Source: Ascoidea tarda (nom. inval.) (Eukaryota; Ascomycota; Saccharomycetes; Ascoideales; Ascoideaceae). Taken from it: a stretch of DNA of 64,000 nt. The position numbers and the translations under genes were made by a program. The first letter of the stretch is position 1. Every line of letters starts with the position of its first letter. Below are positions 40,118 through 50,902 of the stretch, piece by piece. The stretch lies in assembly GCA_030560485.1 (NCBI GenBank), contig JAKTTS010000007.1, positions 26,215 through 90,214 on the forward strand, read 5' to 3'. The notes beneath the pieces were generated by a model. It saw only the letters and a list, made by a program, of their open reading frames with translations. It was not told where the DNA came from and did no database searches.

Positions 40118-40979
40118 CAGATAGTTATATGTTGAAGTATGTAAATATGTGGAATTAATTTATTTTTTTAAATAGCTTGTTTTGGGTTTTGTATTGTTGG
40201 TAATAATCATTTCTGAAAAATTGAGGAAAGCTAAAAAATATTTGGAATGGCAGAACTGAACAACAAAGAAGAGACCTTTTCAAAATCAGTTCAGTAATTG
40301 AATCAGACGAGGTAGAAGCAGTATAAAGAGGGTTTTTTAGTTTTGCTATCTCTAAGATGGCTATCTTTTTGTGGTGAGGGACAAGGAGCTGCTGACGATG
40401 AAGAAAATTTTCCTTCTCCCTAAAGCAAAACAGGATGGAGTCTTGGGAATTGAATTCAGACCGGTCTATCACAGTTCTGGAATTTACACAGCGATGCTCG
40501 TATTTACACGGAAATACTGGCCCAATCAGAAAAGATCAATTATTCCGGCAGAGGATACATAACAAAAGTAGAATTAACAAACATCACACAACAGAGATAG
40601 CAATAGAAAAGACTCAGTTTGACGAGATGAACACACTGATTAGCGCTCTAATGTTGTTTGTATGTTATTTGTAGATAGAGATGACAGAGACCACTGCTGA
40701 AGTACCAGAACCGTTTTGATGCTCAAGGAACTGCAAGTAGTTTTGTATCCAAAGCTTCATAATGGAGGCATGGTGTTCCGGGTAACGTATTGACTTGAGC
40801 GTGGCAAGCACCGAGCTGCTATTTCTGAATATGTGCAGTAAAGCACATCTATGCGCAGTTGCGAAGTCAAGATCGGAATTCAAAGAGACGGTTCGAAACC
40901 GCGATTTGCGACAGACCGGCGGTTTCGTGGAAATTATCGTATGAAGCATCTTATGAATCTTTTAAATCGTTTAAATATC
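40118..40979. promoter_or_regulatory. NUP53-NAB3 tandem spacer with Reb1-type site
   Basis: The 862-bp region carries the NUP53 3' end and the NAB3 promoter. The segment 40740-40930 is notably GC-richer, with a Reb1-type site at 40778-40786 and a B-box-like GGTTCGAAACC at 40890-40900 that has no tRNA fold around it. A 63-codon ORF (40371-40562) begins with ATG but shows no protein-like conservation signal to me. Confidence 0.45.
40778..40786 (-). promoter_or_regulatory. Reb1-type site downstream of NUP53
   Basis: CCGGGTAAC on the plus strand, GTTACCCGG on the minus strand, matches the Reb1 consensus (TTACCCG). It lies about 195 bp after the NUP53 stop and 660 bp before the NAB3 start. Confidence 0.6.
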
Positions 40980-43177
40980 TTACAAAATATCATATCCAAA
41001 TGCCCACTGTAGCCCTCTCTCAATGAGGCCTTTACGATTCAGCTCTTCTTTGCTCGATTTTTCATAATTAGCAACAAAACTTTCTTGAATTGACTTTATT
41101 TTTTTATCTTTATTAGGCTTTTTGATAAACAAATTCTTTCCATCTTTTAATTCAATGATATTACCTTTTATATTATTGTTGTTATACTTGTTATTGTTTG
41201 TAAATTTAGAACCCTCAAAAGCCCTACCAATGCCACTAGAATCGAATTGTTTTGGCTTACTATCTATTTTTTTATTTTTATTTTTATTTTTATCTTCATT
41301 TTTATATTTATTATCAGTTTGATTCTTATCTTTGTTATTGTTATCACCATTTCCAGATTTATTTTCAGAAACCTTGTTTTCTAAATTATTATCTGACTTC
41401 TTAACATTTTTTCTATAGTTATTCTTTGAATAATTTTTGTTTTTGAAACCTTGATTTTTTTTATTAAATTTTTGATTCTTGTTGAATGTTTGATTGTTTT
41501 TGTTGAATTTCTGGTTATTTTTGTTTTCATCCAAACTATTTGACGTAATACTATCAATATCTGTATCAATATTATTTGAAGTATTTTTGATAAAGGTATT
41601 TTCATAAATTGTTGATGTATCCAATTCTGCATAATCAGATGTTTGGTTGGATTTATTGTACTGTTTTTTTATATTTTCATTTTTATTTCCATTATTATTC
41701 TCTTGGTTATCTTGGTTATCTTGATTATCTTGATTATCTTGTAGCAACTTTAATTTTTCTTCGACCAAATCATCTATAATTTTATTTGAATCATTTGATA
41801 AATTTAGTTTATTAAATAATCTATTTGAATAAATTTCAACAAAAATTATTGAACTGCCTTTAAATTTTAAATTATTATCTTTTATAGCTCTTAGTAATGA
41901 AGAATGATTGTCATATGTCAACTTGATCCATCTATTTCCGGTATAAATTGGCAAATGTTTTTCATTAAAATTTTCGTTATCATCATTGTCATCGTCATTG
42001 TCATGATTATTATCAATATTAAAGTTGCCATTAAGGCTATTGAAATTGTTAAAATTGTTATTGCTAATTAAAGTATTTGAAGAATAGTTGAATTTTCTTA
42101 AAATTTGAAAATCTTCTAATATTCTACCATATTTGGCAAAATGCTGTATAATCAATTCTGAGTCAGCTTCTCTATAGCCATAGACCAAGAATGAGTTAAA
42201 TTCTTTTGGTTTGAAATCATTTTTAAAATCATTTTTAAAATCGTTATTATTATTGTCATTGTTGTTGTTGCTATTAGTATTCTTATTAATGTTACTATTA
42301 CTGTAAGAATTATTTTTGTTATAGAATTTTTTTCCAGTTGATTGATTTTTGTATTTATTATCTCTTATATTTGAAATGAATTTTAAATCATAAGAAGAAT
42401 TTAAAAAGTTATCAAAAGCATTAAAAGAGATATCTATTTTGTTTTCATTTTTTATAGGGTTATTAATGGAGTTATTAGTAGTATTATTTGAATTTATTGA
42501 GTTATTTATTGAATCGAAAAAGGATGGCTTTAACAATTTTTTCTTGCGGTCATTACGAGAGTTTTGATTTGCATTATCGTTGTCATCATCCGTATCAATT
42601 GTGTTATCAAAATCATAATCATTATCTAAATCTAAAAAAGATCTTTTGGGGGGCAATTCCTCGTTATTTTTGTTGTTATTGATATCGATTAAATCGATAA
42701 TGTCACTCTGGGATAATTTTGAGTTGTATAGATTGATATATTGATTGTCATTAATCTTAACGACATTAGGAGAGTTTGAGATTTTTGAGTTGTTATTTAG
42801 TTTGTTATTCAACTTGTTATTTTTTGAATTAATTTTTAAAGCTGAATTATATAATATTTTTTTTTTATTTGAAGTTGGAGATGTAACAGCGGAAGCAGAA
42901 GATAAAGATTTATTGAAAATTTTTAAAGAATCTTGATTGTTAAGAATATTGATGTCATTGTTAATTAATAATTCTTCAGATGAATCAAAATCGTTAATGT
43001 CAGATGAATTAATTGATCGTGGAACAACGGTCAATGGTAATTGCCTAGATTTTCTTTCAAAATACCAGGATTTTGAAGTTTGGGCAGGTTTATTTATATT
43101 GGAAAAAATGGAATTTTCATTATCAATCGTTTCATTGATTTTCATTATCGGATTATTATTATTATTAGTAGTATTAA

Positions 43178-43220
<43 letters not shown>

Positions 43221-43544
43221 GATATTTGTGTTGTAATTATTTAAATTAGAAACGTTATTATTATTTAAAAGATTGAATTGAGGTTGAGGTTGGTTTTGGT
43301 TTTGATTTTGGTTTTGGTTTAAATTTAGAAATTGATTATTTTGATTTTGATTTAAGCCCAAATTATTCTGAGTTTGAAACTGATTTTGATTTTGATTTTG
43401 AGCTTCATTTTGAGTAGCTGGATTGGAGAATTGGTTAAGAGGAGGCTGAAATAAACTGCCGCCGCCAATGACGTTGGTATTAACACTGGTGGAAGTAAAA
43501 CTGGTGTTTGAATTTCCAGTTTGGTTGTTTTTGAAGTTAAACAT
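40980..43544 (-). CDS. NUP53: Nucleoporin Nup53/Nup59 (Nup35 family, MPPN domain)
   Basis: This 854-aa protein has the Nup35-type RRM-like MPPN fold in its middle: FNSFLVYGYREADSELIIQH, then FAKYGRILED, a variable insert, and RWIKLTYDNHSSLLRAIKD. The C-terminal LIERGLQWAFGYDIL fits the amphipathic helix that binds the nuclear membrane. Nup53/Nup59 link inner-ring nucleoporins to the pore membrane. Both flanks of the fold are massively Asn/Gln-rich, making it nearly twice the S. cerevisiae length (475-528 aa). Few FG dipeptides remain. The frame extends upstream with a TTG; the ATG is complementary to 43542-43544. I cannot separate NUP53 from NUP59. Confidence 0.88.
43180..43220 (-). repeat. 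GTT/AAC trinucleotide tract encoding poly-Asn in NUP53
   Basis: A pure GTT run on the plus strand (AAC on the sense strand) encodes 13 or so consecutive Asn in the N-terminal part. Confidence 0.85.
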
Positions 43545-43666
43545 GTTTATAAAAGCAAAAAAGTTGTATTTCCCAGTAAATGAAAACAATATACTTGCTA
43601 TGTCCTCTGAAAAGCCTACTCTTCAGTGAGCTTGTGAGATTGAAAAAGGAAAATTTGAGGCATGCG

Positions 43667-43675
43667 GTTACCCGG
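43667..43675 (+). promoter_or_regulatory. Reb1-type site in NUP53 promoter
   Basis: GTTACCCGG, identical to the nine bases at 40778-40786 on the other strand, lies about 123 bp upstream of the NUP53 ATG. Reb1 clears nucleosomes at such promoter positions in S. cerevisiae. Confidence 0.65.
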
Positions 43676-44343
43676 CTCCAAGAATACCATACCCATGGAG
43701 CTGGTGCTGTTGTGAGCCCATAGAAAATAATCCTTGCATTTCCATGCAGGAGGTTTTTCGGGATTTGGAAAGAAGCTGTGGAACTAAACAGGAAATCTTC
43801 CTGAGAAAGGGAGCATTTTGGCCAGACATTTTGCCTTCGGAGCTTTTCAAATGTTTTTGGGCCCAAGTGAAATTCAGAAAGCGCTGTATTCATGAAAAAA
43901 AGAAACTGCTCTTCATGAAATCGGAAAAGGTTACTATATTGACAGTATCCAACACAGGCTTGTTATATGTGGAAAAAAACAATGTTCTTGTACAAAAACA
44001 ATATTTTTTCAGTAAAAACATAAATTCTGAAAATAATTGTTTTGTTCTGTCGTCCAAATCTGAAAAATAAGCAAACATAAAAAGCTTTTTTTGCAGCGGA
44101 GCCAACAAAATAATAGTTTCTTAATGTAACATATGAATGAATAGAGATTTTCTAATACTTAAAAATGACCAGGACAAACATCTTAAGGGCGTTGGCATTA
44201 GGCCAGATTTGCGGACTAGGTTTTTATTGTTGAAAAATAATTAATTCTAATCATATGTTATTTTTACTGTTTACTTTTATCATGATTTCATCCTCATAAT
44301 AAAAAAAAAGATAAAAAATAAAAAAATGTGAATGTATATAAAT

Positions 44344-44411
44344 ACTAGAGTAATCTAAATACTAGAGTAATCTAAATACTAGAGTAATATAAATATTAGA
44401 GTAATATAAAT
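44344..44411. repeat. 17-bp tandem repeat, four copies
   Basis: ACTAGAGTAATCTAAAT occurs twice perfectly (44344-44377). The third copy (44378-44394) has one change and the fourth (44395-44411) two. It lies in the long spacer about 1.45 kb before the wall-protein gene. Confidence 0.92.
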
Positions 44412-44880
44412 AATTGAGATTTTATCATGAAAAGAGGATCAGACATTCATCATTTCTTCTTTCAATATATCTAATTTAATATACCTGTTCTATTTTCTAA
44501 TCCTTTAAGCCAATCATGTCCCCCCAAAGCTACTGAATTCCAAGAGTTACTTGTTTGTGTAGAGATGGTTGTTAATAAACATAAAATAGAAACCCAAAAA
44601 GCACAACCAAAGTGCTATGCTAGATAATTTGAAAAAAAGCACACTAAGAAGAAGCAAAGTTCAGAATTTAACGCCTGGCTTTGAAAGGAAGTGTCTGTGT
44701 TCCCAAAGAAGCGATGATTCTGGTGCTTGGCTGTTACGTTGTAGTTATATTAGGAAGCAAAATCGTGCTTTAAGTTTGGCGTGTCTCCTAGCTTCCTGAT
44801 CGGGCAGAAATTGAAGAAATACATGCTTCTTCAGCGTCTTGGTGCCGACAGATTAGAGCTGGGTACCAATTTGAAAAGCC

Positions 44881-44918
44881 TTTGTTTCTCAATCAAGCTT
44901 TTGTTTCACAATCAAGCT
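44881..44918. repeat. 19-bp direct duplication
   Basis: Two copies of TTTGTTTCNCAATCAAGCT lie head to tail with one mismatch (T/A), followed by a broken third beginning TTTGTATCA. Confidence 0.8.
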
Positions 44919-45667
44919 TTTGTATCAAAAAAGAAACATCGGATCACGCTATAGAAACGCTGTTTCTTTTTCCACCTTATTTCGGCTCCACGTCTCCCTA
45001 CCATAGCTGTAATTGCTTTTTAATAATACCTGCTTCATACTACCACCCTTATTCGTATTTCTTGAAAACTTATGAGCCTGTTACGTACTTGCCTTGAAGC
45101 CTCACCATCTGAACTTTCAACATCTCACCTCTAAAGTTGTGCACCAAAGAAAAAAAAATACTGCTTCTTTCTTTCCAATAGAAAACCATTTCATCATGCT
45201 GGACGCAATCTTAACTCATAAATTTATTACAAACATATCTATAATTGTACTTATTGGTTCATTAATAATTCAATTGAAAATACCTGGTTTTTATCTGGTT
45301 ATTTGAAAAACCTTCCAAATTTATTAGGGTTTATTTCTGTACAGGGAGTTGCTTATTTCACAATTATTTCAAAACAAAAACTATATTACCAACTATAACT
45401 TGAGTGATTTTATCATTAGCATTAATTCTCTCAGTTATTTGACTTGTTAAAAAAAAGATACTAAGAAAAAAAAGCTAATCTTATTATTACTCAACTCCAT
45501 TTCATATTTGGCACTCTCGTTCTATTATGGGTTGGGTTGATCAAATTAATTTGGAATTCAATAAAGCTTGAATTTTTACTTTTCAATTTAATTTAGTTTG
45601 GCTTTCCTCTATCTTTTTTTATAATTATTTTTCCAATAATTTGAATAACTCATTAGTTGTGAAAGAT

Positions 45668-45675
45668 TATAAATA
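45668..45675 (+). promoter_or_regulatory. TATA box of the wall-protein gene
   Basis: TATAAATA, a perfect TATAWAWR match, lies 188 bp upstream of the ATG at 45863. TATA-containing promoters are typical of inducible wall genes. Confidence 0.6.
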
Positions 45676-45862
45676 GTCTCGGTATCACTCTAGTTTCTTC
45701 ACTTTATTGCTTTTCCTATTGCTATTCTTATTCATATTCCTATTTTTATCAATCAATCAATTAACTAATTATCGTTTTATTCAAAGCATCAAAATAACAT
45801 TAAAAGTAAATAATAATAACAATTTAAAAAAAAATCAAATCAACTGAAAATTAACAATTGAA

Positions 45863-48151
45863 ATGAGGTTCTCAACAGCTCTTTTACTCTTCTTATTTTC
45901 ACCTATATTGACTGTTGCAACAAACACTCTAATTTCAACATCTGATGAATGTTCTCTATACTCCAAATGTCCAAATTATAACTTTGGTGCTTATAATTCT
46001 TTCCCAGCAAAATCCTTTTCTTATAGTAATGTAAAACATATATCTGATGATGCATACAAAATCACTCTTACATTTGATTCTCAAGTTTCCTGTCCAGCTA
46101 CTGGTACCACTGATGCTATCTCTGAACTTAAAATTATTGGCCTTACTGTTCCTGATGGTTATTCTGGCACAAAACTTTTATACAGTGATAATTCAAAAGT
46201 TTATGATATTACTGATCCTTGCCATTGGTCTGCAGAAATTGTCGTAAAAGCTGAATCTTATGGCAATGATTATTGTATAAAACCATTTCAAATTCAATTT
46301 GATTGGTGTCAAAATACTGGTCAAAAAGATAAAACTGGAAAATGTTCTGAGTGGAGTTACGCAAAAAGTTATGATTACTCTATCGTATGTGCTGAACAAT
46401 CAGATGGACCCATTTATTGCTGGAACCAACTTTGTGATTCCACTTCTTCCTCTTCCTCTTCCTCTTCTGTATCTTCAAATATATTTTCTTCTTCTTTTAG
46501 TAGTTCATTTGATTTAACTTCATCCTCAATCCCCTCTTTAGTCTCATCACCAGTTTCTTCACCAGTTTCTTTGTCATCCTCATCCTTGGTCTCATCCTTG
46601 GTTTCTTCTTCTGCTCATTCACTTTTATCTTCAGTTTCTTCTTCCGTTTTGTCCTCAGTTTCTTCTTCACTTTTATCCTCGATTTCTTCTTTAACATCGG
46701 ACTCACCTGATTCTTTTTCAACATCGGGCTTATCCTTAGATTCCTCTTCAGATTCCTCTTCAGATTCCTCTTCAGCTTCCTCTTCAGCTTCCTCTTCAGC
46801 TTCCTCTTCAGTCTCTTCTTCAACTTCCTTAGTTTCATCCAGCATTTTATCTGTTGTTTCTTCAGTTTCATCCTTAGAATCTTCTTCAGTTTCATCCTTA
46901 GAATCTTCTTCAGTTTTATCTTCTGAATCTTGTTTTTTAACATCAGGCTCATCCTTAGATTTATCTTCGGCTTCTTCAGCGTGTTCTTCACCTTATATCT
47001 CCTCTAGTCCACCTTCCTTATCTGTCACCTTTCCTAACTCAATTTCTTCTTCTCTGTCATATCTAATATCTTCATCTTCATTGTCTAATTTTTCTCTTGG
47101 ATCTTCAAGGTCCACAATTAGTTTTTCCTCATTACCATCTTCAACCGTAAATTTATCCTTATCTTCTGGTGACTTTTCTCAAAATTCCTCCTCATTATTA
47201 TCATTATCATTCTTACTTTCTTCTTCAACTCCAGTTTCTCTGTCACTCCTGATCCCTTCTTCCTCAATTACATCTTCAATATCAGCACCTTCATTCACTG
47301 CCTCATCAAATACAATTTCATCCACGATTCTGTTTTTTGGTTCAAGTTTCAGTAAAGATACTTCCTCTATATTTTCAACTTCAGCAATAACTATTACATC
47401 CAGTTATATCTCAGTTATTACCAGCTGTTTCCCAGAAATTGATTCTAATGGAGTTGCCACTAGTACTGCAACAGTTGAAAGTACCGTGACGTTATACACA
47501 ACTTACTGCCCAGAAATGATTGGCAACAGCAACACAGCTAAATCTATCACCTCAACCATTATTTCTGTTGTTTCAACTCTCATTCCTCAGACCAATGACA
47601 AAGGCATTACTACTGATTTTGATACAATAAAAAGTACGATTACTTTTTATAGTACATTCTGTCCTGTTTCTGAAACACTCACTTATTACACTACAGCTTC
47701 GGTTCCTGTGACAAATAAATTTGGTTCAACCATTAGTTGGGAAAGCTATGAAACATCAATAATTAAGACATATGTTACTGTTGTTCCAGCTTCTGAGAAA
47801 CCAACAAGTGTTCATTTAGCTACTGCTACAGTCTACCCAATCTCTTACATTGTTGCTGAAACAAATAAAAAGGGAGAAATTACTGATCATTCAACTTTAG
47901 TTGAGTTGATGCCACCAGAATCAACATCATCATCAAAAACGGTTGCTACTTTTGTTTCTTACAAAGGTGTAACAAATGACACTTCTATTTCTACAATTGC
48001 TGTGGCCTCTGGTTCAGAAAGCAGTTTATTTGGTGTTCCGGTTCCAACAGTTGAACAAGTTAATGGCAGCAGTTCTGCCAAATACTTCGTTAACAACGCG
48101 TTTGTAACAATGATTAGTTTTGTATTTGCACAAATCTTGTTGTTATTATAG
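45863..48151 (+). CDS. GPI-anchored Ser-rich cell-wall protein with Cys-rich head
   Basis: This 762-aa protein begins with a signal peptide (MRFSTALLLFLFSPILTVAT). Residues 25-195 form a compact domain with ten cysteines (such as DECSLYSKC, DPCHW, DWCQNTG, GKCSEW), suited to disulfides. A Ser-rich, probably heavily O-mannosylated stalk follows (about 195-510). Two related units of about 45 residues come next, each with a TLYTTYCPE or TFYSTFCPV motif, then a Thr/Val region. The C-terminus is a GPI signal: small residues NGSSSAK before a hydrophobic tail. It resembles yeast adhesins and wall proteins in layout. I do not recognise the head domain, so ligand and role are unknown. Confidence 0.85.
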   Translation: MRFSTALLLFLFSPILTVATNTLISTSDECSLYSKCPNYNFGAYNSFPAKSFSYSNVKHISDDAYKITLTFDSQVSCPATGTTDAISELKIIGLTVPDGYSGTKLLYSDNSKVYDITDPCHWSAEIVVKAESYGNDYCIKPFQIQFDWCQNTGQKDKTGKCSEWSYAKSYDYSIVCAEQSDGPIYCWNQLCDSTSSSSSSSSVSSNIFSSSFSSSFDLTSSSIPSLVSSPVSSPVSLSSSSLVSSLVSSSAHSLLSSVSSSVLSSVSSSLLSSISSLTSDSPDSFSTSGLSLDSSSDSSSDSSSASSSASSSASSSVSSSTSLVSSSILSVVSSVSSLESSSVSSLESSSVLSSESCFLTSGSSLDLSSASSACSSPYISSSPPSLSVTFPNSISSSLSYLISSSSLSNFSLGSSRSTISFSSLPSSTVNLSLSSGDFSQNSSSLLSLSFLLSSSTPVSLSLLIPSSSITSSISAPSFTASSNTISSTILFFGSSFSKDTSSIFSTSAITITSSYISVITSCFPEIDSNGVATSTATVESTVTLYTTYCPEMIGNSNTAKSITSTIISVVSTLIPQTNDKGITTDFDTIKSTITFYSTFCPVSETLTYYTTASVPVTNKFGSTISWESYETSIIKTYVTVVPASEKPTSVHLATATVYPISYIVAETNKKGEITDHSTLVELMPPESTSSSKTVATFVSYKGVTNDTSISTIAVASGSESSLFGVPVPTVEQVNGSSSAKYFVNNAFVTMISFVFAQILLLL
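46440..46960 (+). repeat. Short in-frame repeats in the Ser-rich stalk
   Basis: Imperfect 12-bp units such as TCTTCAGATTCC and TCTTCAGCTTCC (46740-46815) and 24-27-bp units with TCCTTAGAATCTTC (46865-46920) encode Ser-Ser-Asp/Ala-Ser patterns. The opposite strand gives artefactual Glu- and Lys-rich ORFs. Confidence 0.75.
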
Positions 48152-48784
48152 GGAATTCAATTCACTTTTAGCAGGTTTTAGTTTTTTGCAGTCGGGTGCG
48201 CAGTATTTCACATCAAAAGTTGTGTAGATTTTAATTTTCCTTTGCTGATTATTTTTCTTTTCAAAATTTGTTTCTGTTTCTGTTTTTCCTATGTAATGTT
48301 TTATATTTTTGTTTGTTGTAGAACCACAACACTTACCCACCTTTCTGTTAAGCTTAATTCTCCATTTCTATTTTATCTGCTTTTCTTCCATCAATCTGCT
48401 GATTTCCTGTTTTATTTGATATCTGTTCCTACTTCGTTGCTTTCCCTGTGCCTCTTTGGGTTTCCCCAGAATACAAACCGGCTTTTGTACCCGCCAAGAC
48501 ATGCAAGAATGGTAAGCTCTGTACAGTACTGCGCTGCTGCGTTCTCACACGCATACACACATACAGTCACGTGCGTCTGCGAGACTCTCAGAGCGGTTCT
48601 GGATCGTGATGCCGTTCCAAAAACAGAGCATGAGGCACTGAACCTTCGCTTCGGTTTTCAGAGTGATATTTAATGGTTGGGAAGCAATGTCTTTTTCTTT
48701 TCCCAGCTGTTGCTTTGTTTCGCAACCAGACACAAATATCCTTTTTGCAGTGCTGCTACTATACTATACGCTTTTTTCTCTCCA
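48152..48784. promoter_or_regulatory. SSY5 upstream region
   Basis: The 633-bp tandem spacer holds the wall-gene 3' end, a CACGTG at 48568-48573 and short T-rich runs. In-frame codons continue upstream of the SSY5 ATG to 48677 but begin only with TTG. Confidence 0.5.
48568..48573. promoter_or_regulatory. CACGTG E-box, SSY5 promoter
   Basis: TCACGTGC, the preferred Cbf1-type context, lies about 215 bp upstream of the SSY5 ATG. Confidence 0.45.
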
Positions 48785-50902
48785 ATGGATAGCTCTAATA
48801 GATCTGAAAGGTCTGATGGGTCTGAAAGGTCTGATGGGTCTGATGAGTCTGATGGGTTTGACAGATCCGATAAACCAAGTATGTTCTCCGGCCCTTCCAC
48901 CAGACCTACTGTTCCATCCACAAATCAATCCTCAACCAAAAAGACTTCTATTCAGTCCAACGTTGTGGGAACTTCGTTACGAACCTCCCAGTTGGAAAAG
49001 CTAGATAAGGATACGGAAGATCTTAAAAATTTGTCTGAAAGAATTACTTCATTAACTGAAAATTATGATTCAAAAGTCCCTTACAAGATAAGCGAAGATT
49101 TGAAAGCCTTCAAACCCACAAAGCAAACCAGTAATTATTTGGATTCCGACAAAAATAAATATATATACAATATTCTTCGCAAAATACTATACTTGCACGA
49201 TGTCGTTTTACCGTTGAATTATTTCCTACTTTGTCAAGGAAATCCAACTTTCGATGTTCATAAAATGTTGTTGTTGGAAGGGTTTTGCGAGTTTCTCAAA
49301 AATTGCAAAATTCTCACCACCCTGGCTAATGAAACTGTTCCTCATCCCTCTATTTTCGCGCTAGTTGATGAAGGTTCAACTCATATTAGTGAAATTATGG
49401 AAGAAATTCCGAATCTAGGAATCCAAAATGTCTTTGATCAAGATGGTTCTTTTTTGGCTCCAGTTTCAAGAGGCTTTCGAACTAAAGATACTTATCTAAC
49501 TATTCCAACTATAATATACGGTTTAAAAAAACCTGAAAAAAAACACTATATCGATGTAAAAGGTCTATGTCATACTTTCCCTGATATTCATTTTTCAATA
49601 CAAAAAAATTACATTGCTTCTGCCTCTGCCATTAATGAAACCGCTCCTTCTAATTTCAGCTCTATTCCCCAAAATAATCCCAAGTACTACCATAATAAAT
49701 CTTCTCCAAAATTATTCTACAATTTGCCTCCTATTGATCCTCCATTCCGTTATCCCAAAGATCCAAACCATATCACAATGTCTCTATCTCTAGGTCCATA
49801 TCCAGCTGGAATCTCTGGAACCTTGGGTGGTTTTGTTTACCCAATATTTCCCGGTGACAAATATGAAAATAAAAACTATAGTACATATGCCTTAACTTGT
49901 GGTCATGTTTGCATAACGGATCGAGATGACAAAACCTATAGACCTTGGATCAACGTTCCCTCTCCTGCCAATTTAAATTCATTTAAAGATGCCTTGATTA
50001 GAGAAAGATCAAAGAAAAAGGAACATTCTTCAGGATATAGCACCTACAATAAGGCCTACAATTGGCTAGATGCCTTTTTTTTACAAAATTTACAACAAAA
50101 TCCACCAACAATGGGAACCTTGGGAAAGGTAGCGTTTGCTGAGAGAACCATTGAATCAAACTATCTTCTCGATTACGCTGTAATAGAGTGCAAACCAGCT
50201 TTAAAATGTGAAAACATGTTGGGCGATGATATTCGTTTTGCAGAACATGATACCAGTTTAGTCTGTAACAATAAAGTTCGCAAAGTTATTAAAAAAATTA
50301 GACCTGGCTCAAAGGTTTTCAAGTTTGGAACAACTACTAAATATACCTCGGGAATTCTTAACAAACCAAGAATCATATGGTGGGCTGATAATCAAATAAA
50401 AAGCAGTGAATTTATAGTTTGTTCCACAAACAATTTTGCTGAAAGAGGTGATTCTGGCTCATGGATTTTACAGAAATTAGAAGATAGCATAGAAAATGAA
50501 TTGGATGAATCCTTGAAACCAACTAATAGTGGATCACAAAGGAAGCAGTCATTTGGAACTGGCTTAAAAACTATAAATGAAATTGAAGATAGAACAGAAT
50601 TGGAATCCAGAACCGGATTAGGTGTTGTTGGAATGTTACATGCTTATGATGGGGAATTCAAACAATTTGGAATTTATACACCATTAGTAAGAATTTTGGA
50701 ACGATTATATTGGTCAACTGGATTAATATGGGGAGTTGTTGGTGTTCCTGAAGAGAAAGGAGAAGAAGAAGAAGAAGAAGAAGAAGAAGAAGAAGACAAT
50801 GATGATGATGATGATCAAGATGAAGATGAAAGTCAGGGAGAACAAGATGCTGATGGAAGTGATCGGTCGATAGGTAGTTCAGTTGAAAGTAATTTTAAAT
50901 AA
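48785..50902 (+). CDS. SSY5: SPS-sensor serine endoprotease Ssy5
   Basis: This 705-aa protein is the chymotrypsin-like protease of the plasma-membrane SPS amino-acid sensor (699 aa in S. cerevisiae). When external amino acids bind Ssy1, the inhibitory prodomain is removed and Ssy5 clips the latent factors Stp1/Stp2. The catalytic triad is visible: His374 in TCGHVC, Asp463 in LLDYAV, Ser557 in RGDSGSW. The long prodomain precedes the conserved LGPYPAGISGTLGGFVYP, near which self-cleavage is expected. The N-terminus carries a repeated Ser-Asp-Gly/Arg pattern from 48787 to 48870, and the C-terminus an unusual run of Glu and Asp (50757-50830) that I would not expect for the family. Start is the ATG at 48785. 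Confidence 0.94.
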   Translation: MDSSNRSERSDGSERSDGSDESDGFDRSDKPSMFSGPSTRPTVPSTNQSSTKKTSIQSNVVGTSLRTSQLEKLDKDTEDLKNLSERITSLTENYDSKVPYKISEDLKAFKPTKQTSNYLDSDKNKYIYNILRKILYLHDVVLPLNYFLLCQGNPTFDVHKMLLLEGFCEFLKNCKILTTLANETVPHPSIFALVDEGSTHISEIMEEIPNLGIQNVFDQDGSFLAPVSRGFRTKDTYLTIPTIIYGLKKPEKKHYIDVKGLCHTFPDIHFSIQKNYIASASAINETAPSNFSSIPQNNPKYYHNKSSPKLFYNLPPIDPPFRYPKDPNHITMSLSLGPYPAGISGTLGGFVYPIFPGDKYENKNYSTYALTCGHVCITDRDDKTYRPWINVPSPANLNSFKDALIRERSKKKEHSSGYSTYNKAYNWLDAFFLQNLQQNPPTMGTLGKVAFAERTIESNYLLDYAVIECKPALKCENMLGDDIRFAEHDTSLVCNNKVRKVIKKIRPGSKVFKFGTTTKYTSGILNKPRIIWWADNQIKSSEFIVCSTNNFAERGDSGSWILQKLEDSIENELDESLKPTNSGSQRKQSFGTGLKTINEIEDRTELESRTGLGVVGMLHAYDGEFKQFGIYTPLVRILERLYWSTGLIWGVVGVPEEKGEEEEEEEEEEEDNDDDDDQDEDESQGEQDADGSDRSIGSSVESNFK

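Larger units (their letters stand above)
43545..45862. other. Longest spacer: divergent NUP53 / GPI wall-protein region
   Basis: The 2318-bp region holds a Reb1-type site near NUP53, a 17-bp tandem repeat at 44344-44411, a 19-bp duplication at 44881-44918, and a canonical TATA box at 45668 before the wall gene. ORFs of up to 118 codons overlap on both strands and read as random. The size fits a highly regulated adhesin/wall promoter, but an ncRNA or lost gene cannot be excluded. Confidence 0.45.

Noticed and set aside
40890-40900. Possible tRNA: GGTTCGAAACC matches the Pol III B box
   Set aside because: The T-stem around it has only three pairs, and no A box or cloverleaf partner lies at a suitable distance upstream.
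46497-46991. Lys- and Glu-rich ORFs opposite the wall-protein gene
   Set aside because: They are antisense shadows of the Ser repeats.
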